DNA from: Yoonia vestfoldensis
GTDB taxonomy: Bacteria; Pseudomonadota; Alphaproteobacteria; Rhodobacterales; Rhodobacteraceae
NCBI RefSeq assembly: GCF_002158905.1
Contig: NZ_CP021431.1
Span: 3,488,001-3,552,000 of the forward strand
Direction: 5' to 3'
Length of the DNA stretch: 64,000 nt
Under the pieces are notes generated by a model that made no database searches, was not told where the DNA came from, and saw only the letters and a list, made by a program, of their open reading frames with translations. Numbering within the stretch: position 1 is the stretch's first letter; each line of letters opens with the position of its first letter. Of the stretch, positions 38,104 through 48,020 are shown in pieces. The position numbers and the translations under genes are program-made.

Positions 38104-38798
38104 AGCCTGACAGCCGCCAGTTTGTCGTAAAACGGCATGGCGTCGCGGCATAGCTGCGCGGCCTCGCCCGCGAGTTCCGGCAAATCGCCCTCTGCCCCGG
38201 CAAACCCCGTGCTTTGATGCACGGCGTTATACCAATGGCTGGCCCAGATGCCGTCCTCGGCCCTTGGGCCTGCGGGCCAATGCAGCATCGCTGGGTCGAA
38301 ATCCAGCCCGATGGCAGCGCAAAGCTTGCGCAGCATGGTTGCGGGGTCGGCGCGGATATCGGCGCTGTCGATCACCACGCCACCCAATTTGTCGAACAGG
38401 GCCGCCTGCTGGGGATAGCCAATCGCCTCTAGGCTGATGTGATCCATCTTGGCGCCATAGCTGGCGATCACCCGCGCGGGATGGCGGATCAGATGCACAT
38501 TCACACAATCCGCCGCCCAATCCAGCGGAAAGCCCGCGATCATGTGATGCGGCATATGTTTCATGTAAAAATGCGGCTTTTGCCCTGTGATAGTGTCTAA
38601 ACAGCGTCGCGCCACCGCGGCGGGGTCGGTTTCATGGGCGGCGATGATCTCGGCCCGCAGCGGATGGTCGGCACCGGTCGCGGCCAGATAGGGCGCATAG
38701 AAGGGTTCGTCCCAGATCGCGCAATCGGCGCGGTTGCCAAAGGCATACATCATCGCGGTGGACAGGTTCCGCGGGCCAGACCACATGGCAATCCTCAT
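38100..38798 (-). CDS. Sulfotransferase-family protein paired with an aminotransferase
   Basis: A 232-residue protein with the 5'-phosphosulfate-binding type motif WSGPRNLSTAMMYAFGNR near the N-terminus and VHLIRHPARVIASY at about 115-128 as the 3'-phosphate-binding segment. Both are hallmarks of the sulfotransferase fold. In some bacteria this subgroup is annotated by association with branched-chain aminotransferases, and here too it overlaps such a gene by four bases. The substrate is unknown, and sulfotransfer has not been shown for the subgroup to my knowledge. Confidence 0.78.
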   Translation of the reverse strand: MRIAMWSGPRNLSTAMMYAFGNRADCAIWDEPFYAPYLAATGADHPLRAEIIAAHETDPAAVARRCLDTITGQKPHFYMKHMPHHMIAGFPLDWAADCVNVHLIRHPARVIASYGAKMDHISLEAIGYPQQAALFDKLGGVVIDSADIRADPATMLRKLCAAIGLDFDPAMLHWPAGPRAEDGIWASHWYNAVHQSTGFAGAEGDLPELAGEAAQLCRDAMPFYDKLAAVRL

Positions 38799-39694
38799 GA
38801 TGATGCCACCAGATCTTTGTAAAGCGCACGCAGGCGGGTGGTCACGGGGCCAAGATCGCCTGTCCCGATCACCCGCCCGTCGATACGGCCCACAGGGGTT
38901 TGCGCGCCGAAAGTGCCGGTCAAGAAAGCCTCATCCGCGCTATAGGTGTCCACAAGGCTGAAATTCCGCTCAAAAACAGGGATATCATTGACGCGGCAGA
39001 GGTCGATGACCTTTTGGCGGGTGATGCCATTCATGCAATAATCGCCCGTGCTGGTCCAGACCTGCCCTTTTTTCACGATAAAGAAATTGCAGGCATTGGT
39101 CGTGTTCACGAAGCCATGCACGTCAAGCATCAGCGCCTCATCCGCGCCGGCCTTTTGCGCGGCGATACAGGCGAGGATGCAATTCAGCTTGGAATGGCTG
39201 TTCAGTTTCGGGTCCTGCGTCATCGGCAGCCCGCGCATATGCGGCACGGTGGCCAAGGTGATCGGGCGCGGGATCTTGGGCAGGGAATGTTCCATGATGA
39301 TCACGCATGTCGGCCCCTGCTGGGACAGGTTCGGATGCTGGAAAGGCCGCGTTTTCACACCGCGCGTCACCATCAGCCGGGCATGGGCGTCGGTGGTCAT
39401 GCCATTGGCTTTTTGCGTCTCTAACAAGGCGGAAATGACAGATTTTCGGTCCAGGCCGATATCCAGATCAATCGCTTTGGCAGCCTCGAACAGCCGGTCG
39501 ATATGGTCGTCCAGAAAGGCCCATTTGCCATTATAAAGCCGCAGCCCTTCCCAGATACCATCACCCAGCATGAAACCGCTGTCATAGACACTGATCACGG
39601 CCTGCGCCTTGGGGACAATCCGCCCATCGACATAGATCAGGATCGCATCGTTGCGGGCGTCTTGCGCGGCTTGGTGGGTGGTGACCTCGGCCAT
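38795..39694 (-). CDS. Class IV aminotransferase (branched-chain type)
   Basis: A 299-residue PLP enzyme of fold type IV. Landmarks are VYDSGFMLGDGIWEGLRLYNG, the PLP lysine in SHSKLNCILA and the phosphate-binding NGITRQKVIDL. The class contains branched-chain aminotransferases, D-amino acid transaminases and aminodeoxychorismate lyases. The first is most likely, but I give no symbol. It lies three bases after a ribokinase-like gene and overlaps the sulfotransferase gene. Confidence 0.85.
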   Translation of the reverse strand: MAEVTTHQAAQDARNDAILIYVDGRIVPKAQAVISVYDSGFMLGDGIWEGLRLYNGKWAFLDDHIDRLFEAAKAIDLDIGLDRKSVISALLETQKANGMTTDAHARLMVTRGVKTRPFQHPNLSQQGPTCVIIMEHSLPKIPRPITLATVPHMRGLPMTQDPKLNSHSKLNCILACIAAQKAGADEALMLDVHGFVNTTNACNFFIVKKGQVWTSTGDYCMNGITRQKVIDLCRVNDIPVFERNFSLVDTYSADEAFLTGTFGAQTPVGRIDGRVIGTGDLGPVTTRLRALYKDLVASS

Positions 39695-39697
39695 GGT

Positions 39698-40564
39698 TTA
39701 TCCTTGGAATGCCTGCACTTCGGAAAGATCGGGGATCACATCGGCGGTGCCATGGCGCATGACCATCAAGGCGGCGGCGCGCATCGCCTGCCCGATTGCC
39801 TGCGCCATCGGCATGCCGCGATCCAGCCCCGCCAGCACATAGCCGGTAAAGGTATCGCCCGCGCCGGTGGTATCGACGGGATCGACCTTGATCGCGGGGA
39901 AATGCTGATGGCCTTGCGGACCATGCCAATCCGCACCATCCGCGCCCCGCGTGACGATCACATCGGCGAGACCCAGATCAGCGGGCAGCTTGCCGGTGGC
40001 TTGGCGCAGCTGATCCGCCTCGACCGCGTTCAGGATCAGGAAATCAAGGTAAGGCAGCACGGCCATCACCCGATCGGCATCAAAGGGCGCGGCAGCATAG
40101 GCGACGCGCAGCCCCATCTTGCGACCAAGGCTGGCGGCGGTGCGTTGCAGGTTGGTTTCATTCTGGATCACCAGCCAGTCGCCTGTCTGCGCCTCGGCCA
40201 TCGCGGTCTGCAAGATGGTCTGCGGAATCTCGGCATTGGCACCCGGATGCAGCAGGATCGCATTTTCGCCCTTGGGGTCGACCATGATGATCGCTTGCGC
40301 GGTTTCAGTGTCTAACACGGCGATATTGCGGGTATCGACGCCATATTCCAGCAGGCGTTCGACCGCCCATAAACCATCCTGCCCGACCGCGCCGATATGA
40401 TGGACATGCGCGGCAGCCCGCGCCGCGGCCACCGACATATTCGCCCCTTTGCCGCCCAGAAACATCTTGCGCCCTGTCGTGCCCAGCGTTTCACCGGGGC
40501 CGGGAATATGCGGCACGGCATAGACGAAATCCGCGTTGATCGACCCGAGATTCCAAATCGCCAT
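39698..40564 (-). CDS. rbsK: PfkB-family sugar kinase, ribokinase-like
   Basis: A 288-residue carbohydrate kinase. The N-terminal PfkB signature is GGKGANMSVAAARA (38-51). The C-terminal signature with the catalytic Asp is DTTGAGDTFTGYVLAG (about 229-244), and NPxE-type metal contacts occur in between (NAVEADQL). Ribokinase is the likeliest activity. No sugar transporter or regulator is nearby, so the substrate is uncertain. The start overlaps the maeB stop by one base. Confidence 0.8.
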   Translation of the reverse strand: MAIWNLGSINADFVYAVPHIPGPGETLGTTGRKMFLGGKGANMSVAAARAAAHVHHIGAVGQDGLWAVERLLEYGVDTRNIAVLDTETAQAIIMVDPKGENAILLHPGANAEIPQTILQTAMAEAQTGDWLVIQNETNLQRTAASLGRKMGLRVAYAAAPFDADRVMAVLPYLDFLILNAVEADQLRQATGKLPADLGLADVIVTRGADGADWHGPQGHQHFPAIKVDPVDTTGAGDTFTGYVLAGLDRGMPMAQAIGQAMRAAALMVMRHGTADVIPDLSEVQAFQG

Positions 40565-42819
40565 CAGTCGATCCCGCAGGCGGCGATGACAGCCATATTC
40601 AGGATATCATTCACCGTCGACACGGTGGAACAGATCTGCATCGGCTTGCCCACGCCGGACAGGATCGGGCCGATCACGGTGGCACCGGCCATTTCCTGCA
40701 TCAGCTTTACCGAGATCGAGGCCGAATGCCGCGCAGGCACGACCAGCACATTGGCCGGGCCGGTCAGGCGCGAAAACGGATAATTTTCCTGCGCGCGCGC
40801 GTTCAGGGCGACATCGACGGTCATTTCGCCCTCATATTCGAAATCGACACGGCGGCTGTCCAGCACGACCGGGGCCTTGCGCATCTTTTCGGCGCGTTCC
40901 GACACGGGCGATCCGAAGGTCGAGAAGGACAGAAACGCCACGCGCGGTTCCAACCCCAGATCGCGCGCGACCGAGGCGCCGCGTTCAGCGATATCGGCCA
41001 GATCGTTTTCATCGGGCCATTCATGGACCAGCGTGTCGGTGATCAGCACGATCCGCCCTTTATGCAGCACGGCGGTCACCCCGACCGCGCCATCATGGGG
41101 CTGCGCGTCGAACACATGGTTGATCAGTTCCAGCACATGCGCCGATTTACGGGTCGCGCCGGTGACCATGCCATCCGCATGGCCATGCGCCAGCATCAAT
41201 GCCGCGAACACATGCCGGTCGCGCGCGGCAAGGCGGTGGATGTCCTGCACATCGAATCCCTTGCGCTGCAAACGCTTGTAAAGAAACGCCTTATAGGTTT
41301 CGAGATGGGTGGTATTGGCGGCATTCACAACCTCGATCTCGTCCACGGCTTCGGCCAGACCTTCGGCGGTCAGCTTGGCGCGCACATCGTCAGACCGGCC
41401 CACGACCAGCGCCTTGCCCATGCCCGCGCGCTGATAAAGCACGGCCGCACGCAAGACGCGCGGATCGTCGCCTTCGGCAAAAACCACGGTGGATTGCGCC
41501 GCACGCGCGCGCGCGTTCAGGCTGCGCAGGATCGACGCGGTCGGGTCCATGCGGGATTTGAGAGACAGCTCATAAGCGTCCATATCCACGATAGGCCGCC
41601 GGGCGACGCCGGTTTTCATCCCCGCTTGGGCCACAGCGGTCGGAATCCGGTGGATCAGGCGCGGGTCAAAGGGCGTCGGGATGATGTAATCGCGCCCAAA
41701 GGACAGTTTCTTGCCATAGGCCATGGCAACCTCGTCGGGCACATCCTCGCGCGCCAAAGCGGCAAGGGCTTCGGCGCAGGCGATCTTCATCTCGTCATTG
41801 ATGGCGCGGGCGTGGATATCCAGCGCGCCACGGAACAGATAGGGAAAGCCCAGGACATTGTTGACCTGATTGGGGTAATCGCTACGGCCCGTGGCGACGA
41901 TCGCATCGGGGCGGACGGCGTGCGCCTCTTCGGGGGTGATCTCGGGGTCGGGGTTGGCCATGGCGAAAATCACGGGGTTCGGGGCCATGCTGGCGACCAT
42001 ATCCTGCGTGACGGCACCTTTGGCGCTGACACCAAGGAAAACATCGGCATCTTTCATCGCATCCGCAAGGCTGCGGGCATCGGTCGCCACAGCATGGGCC
42101 GATTTCCATTGGTTCATGCCTTCGGTGCGGCCTTGATAGATCACCCCCTTGGTATCGGCCATGATGCAATTGCCATGGCGCGCGCCCATGGATTTCAGCA
42201 ATTCAAGGCAAGCGATCCCCGCCGCCCCCGCGCCGTTCAGCACGATTTTGACATCTTCGATCTTTTTGCCCGACAGATGCAGCGCATTCAGCAGACCGGC
42301 CGCACAGATCACGGCCGTGCCGTGCTGGTCGTCATGGAACACCGGAATGTCCATTTCTTCCTTCAGCCGCTGTTCGATGATGAAACATTCGGGCGCTTTG
42401 ATATCTTCCAGATTGATGCCGCCAAAGGTCGGGCCCATCAGGCGGACAGCATTGCAAAAAGCATCGGGGTCTTCGGTATCCAGTTCGATATCGATGGAAT
42501 TGACATCGGCAAAGCGCTTGAACAGCACGGATTTGCCTTCCATCACCGGCTTGGACGCCAGCGCGCCCAGATTGCCAAGGCCCAGCACCGCGGTCCCGTT
42601 CGAGATTACAGCGACCAGATTGCCCTTGTTGGTGTAATCATAGGCAGTGGCCGGATCGGCGTGGATTTCCTCGCAAGGGATCGCGACGCCGGGGGAATAG
42701 GCCAACGACAGGTCGCGCTGCGTGGTCATCGGCACGGTGGCCTGTATTTCCCATTTACCCGGGCTTGGCTGCATGTGGAATTGCAGCGCATCTTCGCGGG
42801 TCAGTTTGTTCTTGGCCAT
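40564..42819 (-). CDS. maeB: NADP-dependent malic enzyme
   Basis: A 751-residue MaeB-type enzyme that converts malate to pyruvate and CO2 while making NADPH. The N-terminal malic domain has AYSPGVAIPC, FHDDQHGTAVI and the Rossmann motif VLNGAGAAGIACLELL. The C-terminal half (about 430-751) is a phosphotransacetylase-like domain, regulatory in this family. ATG 42819 has GGGGGA upstream and matches the family start; the longer frame to 42987 overlaps mutS on the other strand. Confidence 0.96.
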   Translation of the reverse strand: MAKNKLTREDALQFHMQPSPGKWEIQATVPMTTQRDLSLAYSPGVAIPCEEIHADPATAYDYTNKGNLVAVISNGTAVLGLGNLGALASKPVMEGKSVLFKRFADVNSIDIELDTEDPDAFCNAVRLMGPTFGGINLEDIKAPECFIIEQRLKEEMDIPVFHDDQHGTAVICAAGLLNALHLSGKKIEDVKIVLNGAGAAGIACLELLKSMGARHGNCIMADTKGVIYQGRTEGMNQWKSAHAVATDARSLADAMKDADVFLGVSAKGAVTQDMVASMAPNPVIFAMANPDPEITPEEAHAVRPDAIVATGRSDYPNQVNNVLGFPYLFRGALDIHARAINDEMKIACAEALAALAREDVPDEVAMAYGKKLSFGRDYIIPTPFDPRLIHRIPTAVAQAGMKTGVARRPIVDMDAYELSLKSRMDPTASILRSLNARARAAQSTVVFAEGDDPRVLRAAVLYQRAGMGKALVVGRSDDVRAKLTAEGLAEAVDEIEVVNAANTTHLETYKAFLYKRLQRKGFDVQDIHRLAARDRHVFAALMLAHGHADGMVTGATRKSAHVLELINHVFDAQPHDGAVGVTAVLHKGRIVLITDTLVHEWPDENDLADIAERGASVARDLGLEPRVAFLSFSTFGSPVSERAEKMRKAPVVLDSRRVDFEYEGEMTVDVALNARAQENYPFSRLTGPANVLVVPARHSASISVKLMQEMAGATVIGPILSGVGKPMQICSTVSTVNDILNMAVIAACGID

Positions 42820-42940
42820 GTGGTTCCCCCTCTGCCCGCCATTCATAGCGGGTTCCGCCCGACAGCCGCAACGGATACATTTCGGGGTTTCGCCGCCTTG
42901 GCCCGCTGGATAGGGTATGGCGAAGGTTCGCGGGGGCAAG

Positions 42941-45556
42941 ATGAACACGACAGCCACACCCATGATGGCCCAATATCTGGAAATCAAGGCGCAGCATCCC
43001 GACGCCCTGCTGTTCTATCGCATGGGCGATTTCTACGAGATGTTCTTTGACGATGCCATCGCCGCCGCCGAGGCGCTGGATATCGCGCTGACCAAACGCG
43101 GCAAACATGATGACGCCGATATCCCGATGTGCGGTGTGCCGCATCATGCCGCCGAAAGCTATTTTCTGACGCTGATCCGCAAAGGGTTTCGCGTCGCGGT
43201 CTGCGAACAGATGGAAAGCCCGGCCGAGGCCAAGAAACGCGGGTCCAAATCCGTGGTCCGGCGCGAGGTTGTCCGCTTGGTCACCCCCGGCACCCTGACC
43301 GAGGATTCGCTGCTGGATGCGCGGCGGCATAATTATCTGGCGGCATTTCATATCGTGCGCGACCAAGGCGCGCTGGCTTGGGTCGATATCTCGACAGGGG
43401 CGTTTCATGTGATGCCCTGCGCGGGGGCGAAACTGGGGCCGGAACTGGCCCGCCTGACCCCACGCGAAGTCATCGTCGTGGACAGCGCACAAGCCGATTG
43501 GACCGGATTAGTGTCTGAATCAAGCGCTGTGCTGACAACTTTGGGCGCGGCCGCCTTTGACAGCACGGCAGGGGAAAAGCGGCTCTGCGCGCTGTTCAAG
43601 GTGGGGTCGCTGGATGCTTTTGGCGCATTCGAACGGGCCGAGATTGCCGCCATGTCCGCTGTCGCCGAATATCTGGATATCACCCAGCGCGGCAATCTGC
43701 CCCTGCTGCGCCCGCCGATGCGCGAAACCCAGAAATCCGCGATGCAGATCGACGCCGCGACACGGCGGTCGCTGGAATTGACCCATGCGCTGGCGGGTGG
43801 ACGGCAGGGATCATTGCTGGCCTGTATCGACCGGACGGTGACGGCGGGCGGCGCGCGGCTGTTGGAACGGCGGCTGGCCTCGCCCAGCTGCGATCTGGGG
43901 ATCATCACCGCGCGGCAGGATGCGGTGGCTTTCATGCTGGATCAAACACGGCTTTGCGATGATATCCGCGACGCTTTGCGCGGCACGCATGATCTGGACC
44001 GCGCTTTGTCGCGTTTGGCGCTGGACCGTGGCGGGCCGCGCGATATGGCCGCGATCCGCAATACGATTGCGCAGGCCGCACGATTGCCGATGCAGCCCGA
44101 TTTGCCGCCGCTGCTGGCCGATGTCGCACGCGATCTGACGGGGCATGATGATCTGCTGGCCTTGCTCGATGCCGCCTTGGTCGCCGAACCGCCGCTGCTG
44201 GCGCGCGATGGCGGGTTCATCGCGGCAGGCTATGACGCGGAACTGGACGATGCGCGCAAGCTGCGCGACGAAGGCCGGTCCGTGATCGCGGGGATGCAGG
44301 CCGATTTCATCGCGCAGACGGGGATTACCTCGCTCAAGATCAAGCATAACAATGTGCTGGGCTATTTCATCGAGACCACGGCGACCCATGCCGAAAAGAT
44401 GTTCGCCCCGCCGCTGAACGATACCTTCATCCACCGGCAAACCACTGCGAACCAAGTGCGTTTCACGACATTGGACCTGTCCGAGATCGAAACCCGCATC
44501 CTGAATGCAGGCGGCCATGCGCTGGAGATTGAAAAGCGGCTCTATTCCAGCCTGAAAGAGGCTATTCTGGCGCAGGCCGGGCCGCTGGGTGCGCTGGCCC
44601 GCGCGCTGGCCGAGGTTGATCTGGCCACCGCGCTGGCGCATCTGGCGCGCAGCGAAAACTGGGTGCGCCCGAAACTGGACGACAGCCGCGCCTTTGCGAT
44701 TACCGGCGGGCGGCATCCGGTCGTGGAAATGGCGCTGCAAAAGCAAGGCGCGCCCTTTGTCGCCAATGATTGCGCGCTCAGCGATGCGCGGGTCTGGTTG
44801 CTGACGGGGCCGAATATGGCGGGTAAATCGACCTTTCTGCGGCAGAATGCGCTATTGGCGATACTCGCGCAGATGGGCGGGTTTGTCCCTGCGACAGCGG
44901 CGCATATCGGCATTGTCAGCCAGATTTTCAGCCGTGTGGGCGCATCGGATGATCTGGCGCGCGGGCGGTCAACCTTCATGGTGGAAATGGTCGAAACGGC
45001 GGCGATCCTGAACCAGGCGGATGACCGCGCGCTGGTGATTTTGGACGAAATCGGGCGCGGCACGGCGACTTATGATGGCTTGTCCATTGCTTGGGCAACG
45101 CTGGAACATCTGCATGATGTGAACCGCTGCCGCGCGCTGTTCGCCACCCATTACCACGAGATGTCGGCACTGTCGGCGAAACTGGACGGGGTCGAAAACG
45201 CGACCGTCACGGTCAAGGAATGGGACGGCGACGTGATCTTCCTGCATGAGGTCAAACGCGGCACCGCCGACCGCAGCTATGGCGTGCAGGTGGCACGGCT
45301 GGCAGGGCTGCCGCAGGTCGTGGTGGACCGCGCCAAGGTGGTACTGGAAGCGCTGGAAAAAGGCGAACGCGAGGGCGGGCGCAAAGCAATCGTCGATGAT
45401 CTGCCGCTATTCGCGGCCATCCCCGCCCCGGCAGCCGTGAAACAGCCCGGATCAGAGGTCGAGGCGCGGTTGAAAGAGGTCCTGCCCGACGAGCTGACGC
45501 CGAAAGAGGCGTTGGCGTTGATTTATGAGCTGCGGGGGATGGTGGCGCCGGGGTAA
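42941..45556 (+). CDS. mutS: DNA mismatch repair protein MutS
   Basis: MutS recognises mismatches and recruits MutL. The 871-residue form starts at ATG 42941, with GGGGGC upstream and homologues beginning near TPMMAQYL; ATG 42917 is an alternative adding eight residues. The mismatch-probing Phe-Tyr-Glu lies at 31-33 (GDFYEMF). The ATPase has Walker A TGPNMAGKSTFLRQ, Walker B ALVILDEIGRGT and the dimer-linked FATHYHEM. Divergent from maeB and convergent with grpE. Confidence 0.98.
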   Translation: MNTTATPMMAQYLEIKAQHPDALLFYRMGDFYEMFFDDAIAAAEALDIALTKRGKHDDADIPMCGVPHHAAESYFLTLIRKGFRVAVCEQMESPAEAKKRGSKSVVRREVVRLVTPGTLTEDSLLDARRHNYLAAFHIVRDQGALAWVDISTGAFHVMPCAGAKLGPELARLTPREVIVVDSAQADWTGLVSESSAVLTTLGAAAFDSTAGEKRLCALFKVGSLDAFGAFERAEIAAMSAVAEYLDITQRGNLPLLRPPMRETQKSAMQIDAATRRSLELTHALAGGRQGSLLACIDRTVTAGGARLLERRLASPSCDLGIITARQDAVAFMLDQTRLCDDIRDALRGTHDLDRALSRLALDRGGPRDMAAIRNTIAQAARLPMQPDLPPLLADVARDLTGHDDLLALLDAALVAEPPLLARDGGFIAAGYDAELDDARKLRDEGRSVIAGMQADFIAQTGITSLKIKHNNVLGYFIETTATHAEKMFAPPLNDTFIHRQTTANQVRFTTLDLSEIETRILNAGGHALEIEKRLYSSLKEAILAQAGPLGALARALAEVDLATALAHLARSENWVRPKLDDSRAFAITGGRHPVVEMALQKQGAPFVANDCALSDARVWLLTGPNMAGKSTFLRQNALLAILAQMGGFVPATAAHIGIVSQIFSRVGASDDLARGRSTFMVEMVETAAILNQADDRALVILDEIGRGTATYDGLSIAWATLEHLHDVNRCRALFATHYHEMSALSAKLDGVENATVTVKEWDGDVIFLHEVKRGTADRSYGVQVARLAGLPQVVVDRAKVVLEALEKGEREGGRKAIVDDLPLFAAIPAPAAVKQPGSEVEARLKEVLPDELTPKEALALIYELRGMVAPG

Positions 45557-45565
45557 AACCCCGGC

Positions 45566-46120
45566 CTACGATGCCGGTGTCGATGACACGCCAACCTGCG
45601 CGGGGCGCAGCAGGCGGTCGTGCAGCATGAAACCTTCGGCAGCGACCTGGATGATATCGCCCGCCTTGGTGCCGGGCAGCGGGGCCTCGAACATGGCCTG
45701 ATGCAGCTGCGGATCAAAGCGGTCACCGACCTGCGGCACAATCGGGTCGATCCCATGTTTCTTGAACACGGAAATCAGCTCGCGCATGGTCAGTTCAACA
45801 CCTTCCAGCAGAGCCTTGTTCACGTCCTGCTCTGCCTCATCGGCCGATTGCAGGGCGCGGCGCAGGTTGTCGTAGATCGGCAGCATATCGCGGGCGAAAC
45901 GGGCGCTGCCGTAGTTTTCAGCCTCGCGGCGGTCGCGGTCGGCGCGTTTACGGGTGTTTTCGGCATCGGCCAAGGCGCGCATGAATTTATCGCGGAAATC
46001 GTCCCGCTCTGCGCGCAGCATCTCTAGCTCTTCGATCCCAGCCTCGACGGCTTGATCCATTGCATCGCCTTCGGCGGCCATTTCATCAAGGCTTTGGAAT
46101 GCGGCGTCTTTATCGGCCAT
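45566..46120 (-). CDS. grpE: Nucleotide exchange factor GrpE
   Basis: GrpE releases ADP from DnaK. The 184-residue protein has the long N-terminal helix (ERDDFRDKFMRALADAENTR) and the C-terminal four-helix and beta region with GVELTMRELISVFKKHGI and FDPQLHQAM. It follows hrcA by 12 bases on the same strand, the common hrcA-grpE order. Confidence 0.97.
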   Translation of the reverse strand: MADKDAAFQSLDEMAAEGDAMDQAVEAGIEELEMLRAERDDFRDKFMRALADAENTRKRADRDRREAENYGSARFARDMLPIYDNLRRALQSADEAEQDVNKALLEGVELTMRELISVFKKHGIDPIVPQVGDRFDPQLHQAMFEAPLPGTKAGDIIQVAAEGFMLHDRLLRPAQVGVSSTPAS

Positions 46121-46132
46121 ATTTATCTTCCT

Positions 46133-47197
46133 TCAGGAGCGGTCGGCAATCATCTTGCCCACCAGCTGTGCAGTGTAATTCACGATCGGCACGATCCGGC
46201 CATAGTTGAGCCGGGTCGGACCAATGACACCCACGGCGCCAATGATCTTGCGGTCGGCGTTCATATAAGGGGAAACGACCAGAGATGAACCCGTCAAAGA
46301 GAACAATTTGTTTTCCGAGCCGATAAAAATGCGCACGCCGTCACCATCCTGCGCCAGATCCAGAAACTGGGCGATGTCACGCTTGCGTTCCAGATCATCA
46401 AACAGGCTGCGAATGCGGTCGAGATCGCCTTCGTTTTCCTTGTCAGTCAACAGATTACCACGGCCGCGCACGATCAGGCGTTCGGTCGCCTCGCCCTCGT
46501 TTTCCCATAGGGCCAGGCCGCTTTGGACCAATTCGGCGGCCAGGCTGTCGATTTCACGGCGGCGCGTCTTGATTTCACGCGCGATCACCTGCCCCAGTTC
46601 GGACAATGTATGCCCTTCGGCGATGGCGTTGAGGAAATTCGCAGCCTCGCGCATGGATGACGGGGTCTGGCCGGGGGGTGGCGTGAAAATGCGGTTTTCA
46701 ACATGGCCATCGGCAAAGACCAGCACCACCAGCGCGCGATCCTTGTTCAAGGACACGAATTCGATGTGCTTGATCGGGGCTTCGTGTTTCGGGGTCAGCA
46801 CAAGGCTGGCACCATGTGTCACACCGGACAAGGCCTGCCCGACCTGATCCAGCATGGTGGCGACATCGCTATCGGCGGATTGCATGGTCTGGTCGATGGC
46901 CTGCCGGTCCTTGCCATCCAGATCACCAATTTCCAACAACCCATCGACGAACATCCGCAGGCCCAGCTGCGTCGGCACGCGCCCCGCGCTGATATGAGGA
47001 CTGCCCAGAAGCCCAAGATATTCAAGGTCTTGCATCACATTGCGCACGGTCGCGGCGCTGACCTTTTCCGACAGGGTGCGGGTCAGGCTGCGCGAACCGA
47101 CAGGCGCGCCGCTTTCAAGATAGCCTTCGACGACGCGGCGAAACACTTCGCGCGAGCGGTCGTTCATCTGGGCGATATTCGGGGTCTGATCCGGCAA
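46133..47197 (-). CDS. hrcA: Heat-inducible transcription repressor HrcA
   Basis: HrcA represses chaperone genes by binding CIRCE operators and is stabilised by GroEL. The 354-residue form starts at TTG 47197: GAGG lies five bases upstream, and the predicted promoter places transcription near 47216. ATG 47167, 30 bases further in, has no ribosome-binding site but is possible, and the frame above 47216 would precede the transcript. The winged helix contains [21 protein letters not shown] see no CIRCE element (TTAGCACTC inverted pair) upstream, so this copy may not be self-repressed through one. Confidence 0.93.
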   Translation of the reverse strand: MPDQTPNIAQMNDRSREVFRRVVEGYLESGAPVGSRSLTRTLSEKVSAATVRNVMQDLEYLGLLGSPHISAGRVPTQLGLRMFVDGLLEIGDLDGKDRQAIDQTMQSADSDVATMLDQVGQALSGVTHGASLVLTPKHEAPIKHIEFVSLNKDRALVVLVFADGHVENRIFTPPPGQTPSSMREAANFLNAIAEGHTLSELGQVIAREIKTRRREIDSLAAELVQSGLALWENEGEATERLIVRGRGNLLTDKENEGDLDRIRSLFDDLERKRDIAQFLDLAQDGDGVRIFIGSENKLFSLTGSSLVVSPYMNADRKIIGAVGVIGPTRLNYGRIVPIVNYTAQLVGKMIADRS

Positions 47198-47221
47198 TTT
47201 GACCTCTTTCAGGGCGATGGC

Positions 47222-47250
47222 AGTTAAGGCCAAGTTGCACCGCGCGTCAA
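47222..47250 (-). promoter_or_regulatory. Predicted hrcA-grpE promoter
   Basis: On the minus strand TTGACG (47250-47245) and TTAACT (47227-47222) are 17 bases apart. The start point would be near 47216, about 20 bases before the TTG start codon chosen for hrcA. Confidence 0.5.
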
Positions 47251-47256
47251 TCGGGG

Positions 47257-47285
47257 TTGGATTTCAGATGTGGGCATACTATGCC
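47257..47285 (+). promoter_or_regulatory. Possible rph promoter
   Basis: TTGGAT (47257-47262) and TATGCC (47280-47285) are separated by 17 bases, 27 bases before the rph start codon and almost back to back with the predicted hrcA promoter. Confidence 0.4.
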
Positions 47286-47312
47286 CGCAAGGCAAGCAAC
47301 AGGAGTATTCCC

Positions 47313-48020
47313 ATGCGTCCATCTGGCCGTCAGATCAACGAAATGCGCAAGGTCACGATCGAGACCAATGTCACGATGCATGCGGAAGGGTCCTGCCTGA
47401 TCAAATGCGGCAATACCCATGTGCTATGCACCGCCACGATCGACGAACGGGTGCCGCCGTTTCTGAAGAACTCGGGCCTTGGCTGGGTGACTGCGGAATA
47501 TGGCATGCTGCCCCGCGCGACAAACACGCGGATGCGGCGCGAGGCCAAAGAAGGCCAATCCGGCCGCACGCAAGAGATTCAGCGCCTGATTGGCCGGTCG
47601 CTGCGTGCCGGTGTGGACCGTGTCGCGCTGGGTGAGCGGCAGATCATCGTGGATTGCGATGTGATCCAGGCGGATGGCGGGACGCGTTGCGCCTCGATTA
47701 CCGGGGGTTGGGTGGCGCTGAAACTGGCGGTGCTGAAGCTGATGAAGACAGGCCAGATCAGCAGTGACCCGCTGGTGGACCCTGTCGCCGCGATCTCTTG
47801 TGGCATCTATGCTGGGCAGGAAGTGCTGGATCTGGATTATCCCGAAGACAGCGAAGCCGGCGTCGATGGCAATTTCGTCATGACAGGTGGCCGGCTGGTC
47901 GAGGTGCAGATGTCAGCCGAAGGCGCGACCTTCAGCCGCGCGCAGATGGACGGATTGCTGGGCCTTGCCGAAAAAGGCGTGGCAGAGCTGACCGCCTTGC
48001 AATTGGCCGCGGTGCGCTGA
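47313..48020 (+). CDS. rph: Ribonuclease PH
   Basis: RNase PH trims tRNA 3' ends with phosphate. The 235-residue protein starts at ATG 47313 with AGGAG seven bases upstream. It begins [12 protein letters not shown] as in homologues. [20 protein letters not shown] carries phosphate-binding arginines, and [18 protein letters not shown] is near the end. First gene of rph-rdgB-hemW, overlapping rdgB by one base. Confidence 0.97.
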   Translation: MRPSGRQINEMRKVTIETNVTMHAEGSCLIKCGNTHVLCTATIDERVPPFLKNSGLGWVTAEYGMLPRATNTRMRREAKEGQSGRTQEIQRLIGRSLRAGVDRVALGERQIIVDCDVIQADGGTRCASITGGWVALKLAVLKLMKTGQISSDPLVDPVAAISCGIYAGQEVLDLDYPEDSEAGVDGNFVMTGGRLVEVQMSAEGATFSRAQMDGLLGLAEKGVAELTALQLAAVR

